Part shown: positions 1 through 7,346 of the stretch, one piece after another
Numbering within the stretch: the stretch's first letter is position 1
Layout: every line of letters begins with the position of its first letter
Notes under the pieces: model-generated
Database searches by the model: none
Told to the model about the DNA's origin: nothing
What the model saw: the letters and a program-made list of their open reading frames with translations, nothing else
Assembly (NCBI GenBank): GCA_018268515.1
Contig: JAFDWK010000006.1
Span: forward strand, 38,047-102,046
DNA from: Actinomycetota bacterium
GTDB taxonomy: Bacteria; Actinomycetota; Actinomycetes; Actinomycetales; Microbacteriaceae
DNA: 64,000 bases
Reading direction: 5' to 3'
Program-made: the position numbers and the translations under genes

Positions 1-1
1 C

Positions 2-469
2 GAGGTCATCAACAAGCTCGCCCGCGTGCAGCGCCAGATGCTGCAGGACCTCGGTCGCGAGCCCACTCCGGAGGAGCTGAGCCGCGAGCTCGACATGACC
101 CCGGAGAAGGTCATCGAGGTGCAGAAGTACGGCCGCGAGCCGATCTCGCTGCACACCCCGCTCGGCGAGGACGGCGACAGCGAGTTCGGTGACCTCATCG
201 AGGACACCGAGGCCGTCGTGCCGGCCGACGCGGTCGGCTTCACGATGCTGCAGCGTCAGCTCGAGCAGCTGCTGGACTCCCTGTCCGAGCGCGAGGCGGG
301 CGTGATCCGCATGCGCTTCGGCCTCGGCGACGGTCAGCCCAAAACGCTCGACCAGATCGGCGACACCTTCGGCGTGACCCGCGAGCGGATCCGCCAGATC
401 GAGTCGAAGACGATGGCGAAGCTGCGTCACCCGAGCCGTTCGCAGTCGCTGCGGGACTACCTCGAGTGA
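2..469 (+). CDS. sigA: Primary RNA polymerase sigma factor, C-terminal part
   Basis: Housekeeping sigma factor (RpoD/SigA/HrdB group) that directs core RNA polymerase to -10/-35 promoters. The frame is open from base 2, so the N-terminal part lies outside the window; 155 residues are visible. They run from region 3 ([12 protein letters not shown]), through the linker [14 protein letters not shown], into region 4.1 and region 4.2. The 4.2 helix-turn-helix reads [13 protein letters not shown], which contacts the -35 element, and the protein ends SQSLRDYLE as primary sigma factors do. The stop codon overlaps the GTG of the next gene, so the two are translationally coupled. Confidence 0.95.
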   Translation, partial: EVINKLARVQRQMLQDLGREPTPEELSRELDMTPEKVIEVQKYGREPISLHTPLGEDGDSEFGDLIEDTEAVVPADAVGFTMLQRQLEQLLDSLSEREAGVIRMRFGLGDGQPKTLDQIGDTFGVTRERIRQIESKTMAKLRHPSRSQSLRDYLE

Positions 470-1170
470 GCGCGGAGGTGAAGCCCAACGACGGCAAGAA
501 TCTCGAGATCTCGGTCGAGGGCGCGCGCTGGCTGCGGATCCCGATCCGCACCAAGGTCGTCATGCCCGGCGACATTCTCGCCGATGTCGTCACCGAGTAC
601 GCCGCGGGCGAGGTGCAGAAGGGGGATCTGCTCTTCATCACCGAGAAGATCGTCGGCATCACCCAGGGCCGGTCGTTCCTGCTCGAGGAGATCCAGCCGC
701 GCAAGCTGGCGTTCTTCCTGTCGAAGTACGTGACGCGCACGCCCTACGGCATCGGCCTCGGTATGCCCGAGACCATGGAGATGGCGCTGCGCGAGTGCGG
801 TACGCCCCGGATCCTGTGCGCGGCGGCGGTGTCCGCCGTGACCAAGGCATTCGGACGCCGCGGTGACTTCTACCGCATCGCCGGGGAGAAGGCGCGTGCG
901 ATCGACGGGCCCACCGAGGGCACCATGCCGCCGTACGACCGCTCGGTGGTGCTGGGGCCCGCGCGCCCGCGCGAGGTGGCGCACGAGATGCAGCAGCTGG
1001 TCGGCGGCGTCTGCGACGTCGCCGTGGTCGACATCAACGACCTCGGCGGCAACATCCTCGGTTCCACCCTCGACAAGACCGCCGAGAAGCGCCTCGTGGC
1101 GATCCTCAAGGACAACCCGCTCGGTCAGGGCACGGAGTCGACGCCGATGGGCATCATCCGTCCGGCCTGA
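466..1170 (+). CDS. F420-0:gamma-glutamyl ligase-like protein
   Basis: A 234-residue protein resembling the F420 ligase family (CofE/FbiB-like). Members add glutamate to coenzyme F420-0 or carry related glutamylation chemistry. Supporting segments are the N-terminal [18 protein letters not shown], the stretch [19 protein letters not shown] and the C-terminal [18 protein letters not shown], typical of the metal/GTP-binding core. The GTG start overlaps the sigA stop codon, so it is co-translated with the sigma factor. No other F420 biosynthesis gene is present in the window, so the true substrate is open. Family membership is a recognition call from sequence; the reaction is inferred. Confidence 0.6.
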   Translation: MSAEVKPNDGKNLEISVEGARWLRIPIRTKVVMPGDILADVVTEYAAGEVQKGDLLFITEKIVGITQGRSFLLEEIQPRKLAFFLSKYVTRTPYGIGLGMPETMEMALRECGTPRILCAAAVSAVTKAFGRRGDFYRIAGEKARAIDGPTEGTMPPYDRSVVLGPARPREVAHEMQQLVGGVCDVAVVDINDLGGNILGSTLDKTAEKRLVAILKDNPLGQGTESTPMGIIRPA

Positions 1171-1184
1171 GCCCCGGTTCCAGG

Positions 1185-1223
1185 AAGAAGGCCGCCCCGT
1201 CAGAACGACGGGGCGGCCTTCTT
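1185..1223. terminator. Bidirectional intrinsic terminator
   Basis: A perfect 17-bp inverted repeat (AAGAAGGCCGCCCCGTC, loop AGAAC, then its complement) lies between the two convergent genes ending at 1170 and 1240. A-run on the left and T-run on the right allow it to stop transcription from both sides. Confidence 0.85.
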
Positions 1224-1239
1224 GGCGGCCGTTCTGGTC

Positions 1240-2262
1240 TCAGAACTTGATGGCGGCCTGATAGCGCGGCTTGTGGCCGGTGCGGATCCCCGAGACGCTC
1301 GGCTTGTTCTCGTAGACGCCGGCACCCCAGTTGCCCTCCACGAGCACGGGGCCGTCGGGGCCGACCACGATGTCCCAGCCGACGTACTGCACCTGCGGCA
1401 CGACGCGGGCCACCTGATCCACGAACGCCTTGACCTCGTCGATCAGCGGCAGCTGGAAGTCGGCGATGCGGAACCCGGAGTCGGGGTGCAGCTCGTGCAC
1501 GTGCCCGTGCGAGTCGTAGCCCGCGCTCACCGCGTGGCCGTCGTCGTCGAGCATCGTGTAGAAGCCCCCGAAGGACATCTGGTCGCTGACCTCGCCGCGG
1601 CCGAACTTCTGTGCCATCGCGAGGATGTGGGTCTTCTCGCCGTCGAAGAACGCGGTCACGCGCGTGGTGTTGACCGTGCCGGGGCAGACCGCCGCGAGGT
1701 CGGGGTGCTGGCGGATGACCTCCTCGACGAGCAGACGGCCCTGGCCGAGCAGGTCGGCGTGGAACGCGTCCCAGTCGGAGACGTCGGCGGCGTGGTAGCG
1801 GAACACGCCGGATCCGGCCTGTCCCATCGGCGTCTTCACGATGACGGTGCCCTGGCGTTCCAGGAACGCGCGCAGCTCGTCGGCGTTGCCGGGCTTCACG
1901 ACCATCCACTCGCGGCGGAGGAAGCCGGAGAACTTCTCGTCGAACTCGATCTTGTCGTGGAACAGGTGCCGGTAGTCGGGGTGGGCGTAGCGCTCCGAGA
2001 TCTGGTTCGACACGGGGTGCGTCATGTACGTCGCCCGCTCGGCGCGGCTCAGGATCGCGAAGTCGTAGTCGATGTAGTCCTGGAACCCGACGTTGTGACG
2101 TCCGGCCGACCACAGCATGTCCACCACCACGGCGGGGACGGCCTTGCCGTGCTGCGCGGACGCCTCCTTGGCGCGCTCGATCACCGAGCCGACGTTGATG
2201 CGACGGGCGCGCTCGGCGAGATAGCCGAGACGGGACTTGAGGCCGAGGCCGTTCGAGGGCAT
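1240..2262 (-). CDS. ATP-grasp protein, sugar-transfer-associated type
   Basis: A 340-residue protein resembling the ATP-grasp family found next to glycosyltransfer genes (ATPgrasp_ST type). ATP-grasp enzymes activate a carboxylate with ATP and join it to an amine or thiol. Visible pieces are the nucleotide-binding part WMVVKPGNADELRAFLERQG and VIVKTPMGQAGSGVFRY, the central VNTTRVTAFFDGEKTHILAM, and the metal-binding end VGWDIVVGPDGPVLVEGNWG. I chose the ATG at 2262 because CCCCGGAG lies 5 nt upstream; a longer open frame upstream lacks a site and would run over the neighbouring gene. It is convergent with the F420-ligase-like gene and divergent from the alanine-racemase-like pair. Substrate unknown. 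Confidence 0.7.
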   Translation of the reverse strand: MPSNGLGLKSRLGYLAERARRINVGSVIERAKEASAQHGKAVPAVVVDMLWSAGRHNVGFQDYIDYDFAILSRAERATYMTHPVSNQISERYAHPDYRHLFHDKIEFDEKFSGFLRREWMVVKPGNADELRAFLERQGTVIVKTPMGQAGSGVFRYHAADVSDWDAFHADLLGQGRLLVEEVIRQHPDLAAVCPGTVNTTRVTAFFDGEKTHILAMAQKFGRGEVSDQMSFGGFYTMLDDDGHAVSAGYDSHGHVHELHPDSGFRIADFQLPLIDEVKAFVDQVARVVPQVQYVGWDIVVGPDGPVLVEGNWGAGVYENKPSVSGIRTGHKPRYQAAIKF

Positions 2263-2367
2263 GCGTACTCCGGGGAGATCGGACGGGAACCGGTCCATTC
2301 TAGGCGGCCCGCCTCCGAGACCCCCGGGCGCGGGTCGGGCGGGCGAGTCCGGCTGAGAGGGCGCCGG

Positions 2368-2373
2368 TAGGGT
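2368..2373 (+). promoter_or_regulatory. -10 box TAGGGT, leaderless start
   Basis: TAGGGT stands exactly 6 nt before the GTG at 2380. The same spacing recurs at other gene starts in this window and predicts a transcript that begins at or next to the start codon. Confidence 0.55.
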
Positions 2374-2379
2374 GGAACG

Positions 2380-3102
2380 GTGAACGAGCCGCTCCCCGCC
2401 ACTCTGCCGCGGAGTGCGATGCTGCGTTCGGCGATCTCCCGATCCGCACTCGAGACCGGTGCCGCGGCCGCGGTCGCCGAGGGGGGCGCGGGCATCGCCG
2501 ACCTCCGTCGCGACGCCTGGGGGCACGGGCTCGTGGACGTCGCCCGCGCTGTGGTCTCGGCCGGCGCCCGCAGCGTGCGTGTGGACGGCGAGGCCGAGCT
2601 CTCCCTGCTGCGCTCGGAGGGGATCGAGGCGACCTGCACCGAGGCACCGGGCCTGGATCCGCGTCTCCTCTACGGCCTCCCGGACCGGAACGGCGTCCTC
2701 ACCGGCACGCCGGTGATGCGCGTGGTGGGGCGGGTGCTCTCCACCAAGGACATCGCGGCCGGCGGCGGCGTCTCCTACGGCTACATCCACCGGGCTCCGG
2801 AGGACTCGCGCCTGGCGCTCGTGACCGGGGGCTACGCGCAGGGTGTCGTACGGGCGCTCGGCAGCAGGGCATCGGTCGAGATCGACGGACTCGTGCATCC
2901 CATCGTCGGCCGCATCGCCATGGACGTGTGCGTCGTCGACATCGGCACGGCGGACGTCGCGCTGGGCGCCGAGGCGACGTACTTCGGCGGACGCGGCCCA
3001 CAGGCGGCAGGGCTTGCCGAATGGGCGCGGATCACCGGCATGAGCATCGGCGAACTGGTCGCCGTGGTGGGACAGCGGACGGAGCGCGTGTGGGAAGCCT
3101 GA
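2380..3102 (+). CDS. Alanine racemase-like protein, C-terminal-domain partner
   Basis: A 240-residue protein that is mostly the beta-domain of alanine racemase. Residues 113-137 (MRVVGRVLSTKDIAAGGG then VSYGY) match the segment carrying the catalytic tyrosine, here Tyr133, and GRIAMDVCVVDI keeps the Met-Asp pair (181-182) seen in true racemases. The N-terminal barrel is shortened to about 100 residues, and where the PLP lysine motif KADAYGHG is expected it reads RRDAWGHG (43-50), so the lysine is lost. It overlaps the next gene by 13 nt. Alone it cannot be a PLP-dependent racemase; it may work with the downstream protein, which has the complementary residues, or may be a decayed copy. The role is inferred. 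Confidence 0.7.
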   Translation: MNEPLPATLPRSAMLRSAISRSALETGAAAAVAEGGAGIADLRRDAWGHGLVDVARAVVSAGARSVRVDGEAELSLLRSEGIEATCTEAPGLDPRLLYGLPDRNGVLTGTPVMRVVGRVLSTKDIAAGGGVSYGYIHRAPEDSRLALVTGGYAQGVVRALGSRASVEIDGLVHPIVGRIAMDVCVVDIGTADVALGAEATYFGGRGPQAAGLAEWARITGMSIGELVAVVGQRTERVWEA

Positions 3103-4139
3103 GCGGGCCCGTGCTGCGGGTCGATGCGGCCGTGCTGCATGCGAACATCGCGGCGGTGTCCGCGCGCGTCGCGCCCTCGGTCCTGATGATGGTGGTCAAG
3201 GACGACGGCTACGGCCTCGGCGCGGCTTGGGCCGCCCGCATCGCCGTCGGCGCCGGGGTCGGCTGGCTCGGCACCTACGACATCCCGACGGCGATCCTGC
3301 TGCGTCAGGAGATCGGATCCGGGCCCCGGCTGTTCGCCTGGGCCACATCCGCGGACGAGGAGATCGATGCGGCGCTGCGGGCGGATGTGGATCTCGGTGT
3401 CGGGACCCTGGACTACCTGCGCCGGGTGATCGCCCGGGCGGAGGCTCTCGGAGCCGAGGCGCGCATCCACCTCAAGGTCGACACGGGCCTGCACCGCAAC
3501 GGCCTCTCTGCGGCCGAGTGGGACCAGGGCGTCGCGGAGGCGCTGCAGGCGCAGGAGGCAGGACGCGCCCTGCTCGTCGGCGCCTGGAGCCATCTCGCGG
3601 AGGCGAGCGATGAGGAGGACGACGCCGCGCAGGCGCGCTTCCTCGCGGCGGTGGCGCGGGCCGGGGAACTCGGCGCCGAGTTGCCGTACCGGCACCTCAC
3701 CGCCTCCGCCGCGACGTGGGCGCGCCCCGAACTGCGCGGCACGCTCGTCCGCGTCGGCGCGTTCTGCTTCGGGATCCGCTCCGCGGACGGACCGGATCTG
3801 CCCGGTGTCGCCCCCGCCGCCGAGCTCGTGGCGACCGTCGTCGCGATCGACGGCGATGCGGCGGTGGCGGGCATCGGCTCTTTCGACGGGCTGCCCAGCA
3901 CTCTGGCGGGCCGTGTGCGCGTCGGCACACCCGCGGGGCCGAGGACGCTTCTCGCGGTGGAGCCCGACGCGGTGCGGGTGGCGTCCTGGGAGGGCGCAGC
4001 CGTCGGCGACGAGATCGTGCTGTTCGGACGCGGCGCGTCGGGCGAGGAGACGCCGACGACGCTCGCCGAGGCCATCGGCACGGTGGGCGAGGAGATCCTG
4101 TGCCGGCTCACCCCGCGGGTGCGCCGCGAGGACTGCTGA
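3090..4139 (+). CDS. Alanine racemase-like protein with PLP lysine
   Basis: A 349-residue alanine racemase homologue. The barrel keeps the PLP lysine in VVKDDGYGLG (Lys37), the segment HLKVDTGLHRNGLS, SHLAEASDEEDDAA, RHLTASAATW and RVGAFCFGIR. The C-terminal domain is divergent: no VSYG motif with the catalytic tyrosine is present, and the usual terminal GTINYE reads GTVGEE although the end LTPRVRR is retained. The GTG at 3090 lies inside the preceding gene, 13 nt before its end, so translation is coupled. In classical racemases each active site combines the lysine of one subunit with the tyrosine of the other, which fits a heterodimer of these two products. Whether it makes D-alanine, another D-amino acid or only binds PLP cannot be told. 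Confidence 0.75.
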   Translation: MGSLSGPVLRVDAAVLHANIAAVSARVAPSVLMMVVKDDGYGLGAAWAARIAVGAGVGWLGTYDIPTAILLRQEIGSGPRLFAWATSADEEIDAALRADVDLGVGTLDYLRRVIARAEALGAEARIHLKVDTGLHRNGLSAAEWDQGVAEALQAQEAGRALLVGAWSHLAEASDEEDDAAQARFLAAVARAGELGAELPYRHLTASAATWARPELRGTLVRVGAFCFGIRSADGPDLPGVAPAAELVATVVAIDGDAAVAGIGSFDGLPSTLAGRVRVGTPAGPRTLLAVEPDAVRVASWEGAAVGDEIVLFGRGASGEETPTTLAEAIGTVGEEILCRLTPRVRREDC

Positions 4140-4168
4140 AGCCCGCGGACCCGCGCCGTGGAGACGAG

Positions 4169-4198
4169 AACGCCCGATGTCGCAGGACATCGGGCGTT
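4169..4198. terminator. Intrinsic terminator
   Basis: AACGCCCGATGT, 6-nt loop, then ACATCGGGCGTT: a perfect 12-bp stem followed by TTT, between the convergent ends at 4139 and 4215. It can serve both directions. Confidence 0.8.
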
Positions 4199-4214
4199 TC
4201 TGTCTGTGAGCGGT

Positions 4215-4430
4215 TCAGGATTCGAGCAGACGCGACGTCTCGTCGTGCCAGCTCGTCGCCACCGCGCGGAGCTTCTCCTCGTACTTGCGTCCGTGGTGGG
4301 CGCAGAACAGCAGCTCGCTGCCGTTGACCTCGGCGGCGATGTAGGCCTGGGCTCCGCAGGAGTCGCATCGGTCCATCGCCGTGAGGCGGGGGATGACGGT
4401 GGTGGTATCCCGTTCGGTCGTCGCGTTCAT
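4215..4430 (-). CDS. DUF7455 small zinc-finger-like protein
   Basis: A 71-residue actinobacterial protein of the DUF7455 type. The pattern DRCDSCGAQAYIAAEV followed by ELLFCAHHGRKYEEKL has two cysteines, then cysteine and histidines, as in a small zinc ribbon. It ends with a charged helix. The function of this family is not known to me. It is divergent from parE and convergent with the racemase-like pair. Confidence 0.8.
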   Translation of the reverse strand: MNATTERDTTTVIPRLTAMDRCDSCGAQAYIAAEVNGSELLFCAHHGRKYEEKLRAVATSWHDETSRLLES

Positions 4431-4619
4431 CTCGATGCCTCCTCATCCGTTCCGGTCTCATCGCTCCGCTTGGAGTGTGCTCAATACAACCACGCGCAGC
4501 TGGGTGTCATGCCCGCGCGACGGCGTGTTTCGCTCAGCGCGTACGCCCGCGGTCCCGCGAGGGCGGGCGCAGGAGTGTCTGCCGGGGTGCGCCGACGCCT
4601 CTCGATACGATGGGGGATT

Positions 4620-6749
4620 GTGACAGCCGAGTACTCCGCCCATCACCTCCAGGTCCTCGAGGGGCTCGAAGCCGTCCGCAAGCGGCCCGGCATGTACATC
4701 GGATCGAACGGATCCCCGGGCCTCATGCACTGCCTCTGGGAGATCATCGACAACTCCGTCGACGAGGCCGTGGCCGGCAACGGCTCGAAGATCGACATCA
4801 TCCTGCATCCCGACGGCAGCGTCGAGGTGCACGACCGCGGACGCGGGATCCCGGTCGACGTCGAGCCCCGCACCGGACTCACCGGCGTCGAGGTCGTCTT
4901 CACCAAACTGCACGCCGGCGGCAAGTTCGGCGGCGGCTCCTATGCCGCCTCCGGCGGTCTGCACGGCGTCGGCGCCTCGGTCGTGAACGCGCTCTCGGAG
5001 CGCCTCGACGTCGAGGTCGACCGCGGCGGCAAGGTCTACGCCATGTCGTTCCGCCGGGGTGAGCCGGGCATCTTCACGGACTCGGGGGAGAAGCGTCCGG
5101 ACGCGGCGTTCACGCCGTTCCAGGACAACAGTGAGCTGCGCGTGGTCGGCAAGGCGCCCCGCGGCGTCACCGGCACCCGGATCCGCTACTGGGCCGACCG
5201 CCAGATCTTCACGAAGGACGCGGCCTTCCAGCTCGCCGAGCTGGAGACCCGGGCACGACAGACCGCCTTCCTCGTGCCGGGACTCGAGCTCGTGGTGCGC
5301 GACGACCGCGCCGCGACCGCCGCGGCGGACGCGCCCGACGCGGCGACCGGATCCGGCAGCCCGGACGCCGTGAACGAGACCTCGTACCACTACGAGGGCG
5401 GCATCGCGGAGTTCGTCGAGTACCTCGCCACGGATGCGCCGGTCACGGATACCTGGCGGGTGCAGGGCGAGGGCACCTTCAAGGAGACGGTGCCGGTGCT
5501 GCAGGCCGACGGCCACATGGTCGCGACCGAGGTGGAGCGCGTCTGCGCGGTCGACATCGCGCTGCGCTGGGGCACCGGCTACGACACGATCACGCGCTCG
5601 TTCGTGAACATCATCGCGACCCCCAAGGGCGGCACCCATCAGCAGGGCTTCGAGCAGGAGCTGCTGAAGGTGCTGCGCGGCCAGGTCGAGCAGAACGCGC
5701 GCCGGCTGAAGGTCGGCAGCGACAAGCTCGAGAAAGACGACGTGCTCGCGGGCCTCACCGCGGTGCTGACCGTGAACGTGCCGGAACCCCAGTTCGAGGG
5801 GCAGACCAAGGAGGTCCTCGGCACGCCGGCGGTGCGCCAGATCGTGGCCCAGGTGCTGCGCAAGGACCTCGCGGCGCGCTTCGCCTCGACGAAGCGCGAC
5901 GACAAGAGCCAGGCCGGGCAGCTGCTGGACAAGATCGTGGCGGAGATGAAGGCGCGCGTCTCGGCCCGCGCCCACAAGGAGACGCAGCGCCGCAAGAATG
6001 CGCTGGAGTCCTCGTCGCTGCCGGCGAAGCTGGTGGACTGCCGTTCGACCGATGTCGCGCAGACCGAGCTGTTCATCGTCGAGGGCGATTCCGCGCTCGG
6101 AACGGCCAAGCACGCCCGCACCAGCGAGTACCAGGCGCTGCTGCCGATCCGAGGCAAGATCCTGAACGTGCAGAAGGCGTCGATCAGCGACATGCTCTCC
6201 AACGCCGAGTGCGCGTCGATCATCCAGGTGATCGGCGCCGGATCCGGACGCTCCTTCGACATCTCCTCGGCGCGTTACGGCAAGATCATCCTGATGAGCG
6301 ACGCCGATGTCGACGGCGCGCACATCCGGACCCTGCTGCTCACGCTGTTCTTCCGGTACATGCGTCCGCTCATCGAGGACGGACGGGTCTTCGCCGCGGT
6401 GCCGCCGCTGCACCGGGTGATCGTGATGAACCCCGGATCCAAGCCGAACGAGACCATCTACACGTACAGCGAGCAGGAGCTGCACAGCCTGCTGGCGAAG
6501 CTGCGCAAGCAGAACAAGCGCTGGCACGAGCCGATCCAGCGGTACAAGGGGCTCGGCGAGATGGATGCGGAGCAGCTCGCCTCGACCACGATGGACCGCT
6601 CCGGCCGCCTGCTGCGCCGCGTGCGCATGGAGGATGCCGAAGCCGCAGGCCGGGTGTTCGAGCTGCTGATGGGCAACGAGGTCGCACCGCGGCGCGAGTT
6701 CATCATCGACTCGTCCGACCGCCTGGCACGCGAGGCCATCGACGCGTGA
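4620..6749 (+). CDS. parE: DNA topoisomerase IV subunit B
   Basis: ATPase subunit of type IIA topoisomerase, which with ParC decatenates and relaxes DNA. The 709 residues hold the GHKL ATPase start (LEGLEAVRKRPGMYIGS, EIIDNSVDEA, GRGIPVD, GGLHGVGASVVNALS), the transducer domain, and the TOPRIM domain with TELFIVEGDSALGTAK and ILMSDADVDGAHI, then IQRYKGLGEMDAEQL. I use the GTG at 4620, which begins TAEYSAHHLQVLEGLEAV as in the family. A TACGAT box lies 8 nt upstream. The first residue pattern suits ParE rather than GyrB because parC is nearby. A GNAT gene overlaps its 3' end. Confidence 0.93.
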   Translation: MTAEYSAHHLQVLEGLEAVRKRPGMYIGSNGSPGLMHCLWEIIDNSVDEAVAGNGSKIDIILHPDGSVEVHDRGRGIPVDVEPRTGLTGVEVVFTKLHAGGKFGGGSYAASGGLHGVGASVVNALSERLDVEVDRGGKVYAMSFRRGEPGIFTDSGEKRPDAAFTPFQDNSELRVVGKAPRGVTGTRIRYWADRQIFTKDAAFQLAELETRARQTAFLVPGLELVVRDDRAATAAADAPDAATGSGSPDAVNETSYHYEGGIAEFVEYLATDAPVTDTWRVQGEGTFKETVPVLQADGHMVATEVERVCAVDIALRWGTGYDTITRSFVNIIATPKGGTHQQGFEQELLKVLRGQVEQNARRLKVGSDKLEKDDVLAGLTAVLTVNVPEPQFEGQTKEVLGTPAVRQIVAQVLRKDLAARFASTKRDDKSQAGQLLDKIVAEMKARVSARAHKETQRRKNALESSSLPAKLVDCRSTDVAQTELFIVEGDSALGTAKHARTSEYQALLPIRGKILNVQKASISDMLSNAECASIIQVIGAGSGRSFDISSARYGKIILMSDADVDGAHIRTLLLTLFFRYMRPLIEDGRVFAAVPPLHRVIVMNPGSKPNETIYTYSEQELHSLLAKLRKQNKRWHEPIQRYKGLGEMDAEQLASTTMDRSGRLLRRVRMEDAEAAGRVFELLMGNEVAPRREFIIDSSDRLAREAIDA

Positions 6750-7258
6750 CGGCTGCGCCGCTGCCCGACGTCGTGCTGCGGTACGCCGTCCCGGACGACG
6801 TGGACCGCATCGCCGCGCTCAAGGAGCGGGTGCTGCGCGGTGACCTGGAGCCGCTGGTCGGGTGGGACCAGGAACGCTCGCGCGCCAGGGTCGTCGAGCA
6901 CTTCTCCCCGGCGCACACGCGGATGATCCTCGTCGACGGCGACGTGGCGGGCACGATCACCGTGCGGCCGGATGGCGACGAGTTCTGGCTGGAGATGTTC
7001 TACCTGGACGAGCGGCATCAGGGGCGCGGGATCGGATCCGCCGTTCTGCGCACGGTGCTGGCCGAGGTGCCCACCGAGCGTGCGCTGCGCCTGCAGGTGC
7101 TGGTCGGGTCCGCCGCCCGACGGCTGTACGAGCGGTACGGGTTCGTGGCCGAGCACGACGACGGGATCGACATCTGGATGAGGCGGCGCTCGGGCGGGTC
7201 ACGCCCCGTGGCCGTCGACGAGCGCTCCGCCCCGGGAAGCGCCCGCGAGGGGGCCTGA
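6746..7258 (+). CDS. GNAT family N-acetyltransferase
   Basis: A 170-residue acetyltransferase. The acetyl-CoA binding motif A is FYLDERHQGRGIGSAVLRTVL, followed by LQVLVGSAARRLYERYGFVAEH typical of GNAT C-termini. The substrate is not evident. The GTG overlaps the parE stop codon by 4 nt, so it is coupled to topoisomerase subunit B. The C-terminal tail after about residue 150 is a low-complexity Arg/Ser stretch, and the DNA just after the stop is an 18-bp tandem repeat. Confidence 0.85.
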   Translation: MTAAPLPDVVLRYAVPDDVDRIAALKERVLRGDLEPLVGWDQERSRARVVEHFSPAHTRMILVDGDVAGTITVRPDGDEFWLEMFYLDERHQGRGIGSAVLRTVLAEVPTERALRLQVLVGSAARRLYERYGFVAEHDDGIDIWMRRRSGGSRPVAVDERSAPGSAREGA

Positions 7259-7260
7259 CC

Positions 7261-7346
7261 CCGCGTCAGGCCGAGTCGCGTCAGGGGGCCGAGCCGCGTC
7301 AGAGCACCGACCTGCGTCAAGGCGCCGACCCGCGTCAGGCGCCGAG
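7261..7346. repeat. 18-bp tandem repeat, about 4.7 copies
   Basis: Units begin at 7261 (shortened), 7276, 7294, 7312 and 7330. Consensus is CCGCGTCAGGGCGCCGAC with variation in the middle. The array fills the gap between the convergent GNAT and parC genes, and the last unit contains the parC stop codon. Confidence 0.75.
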
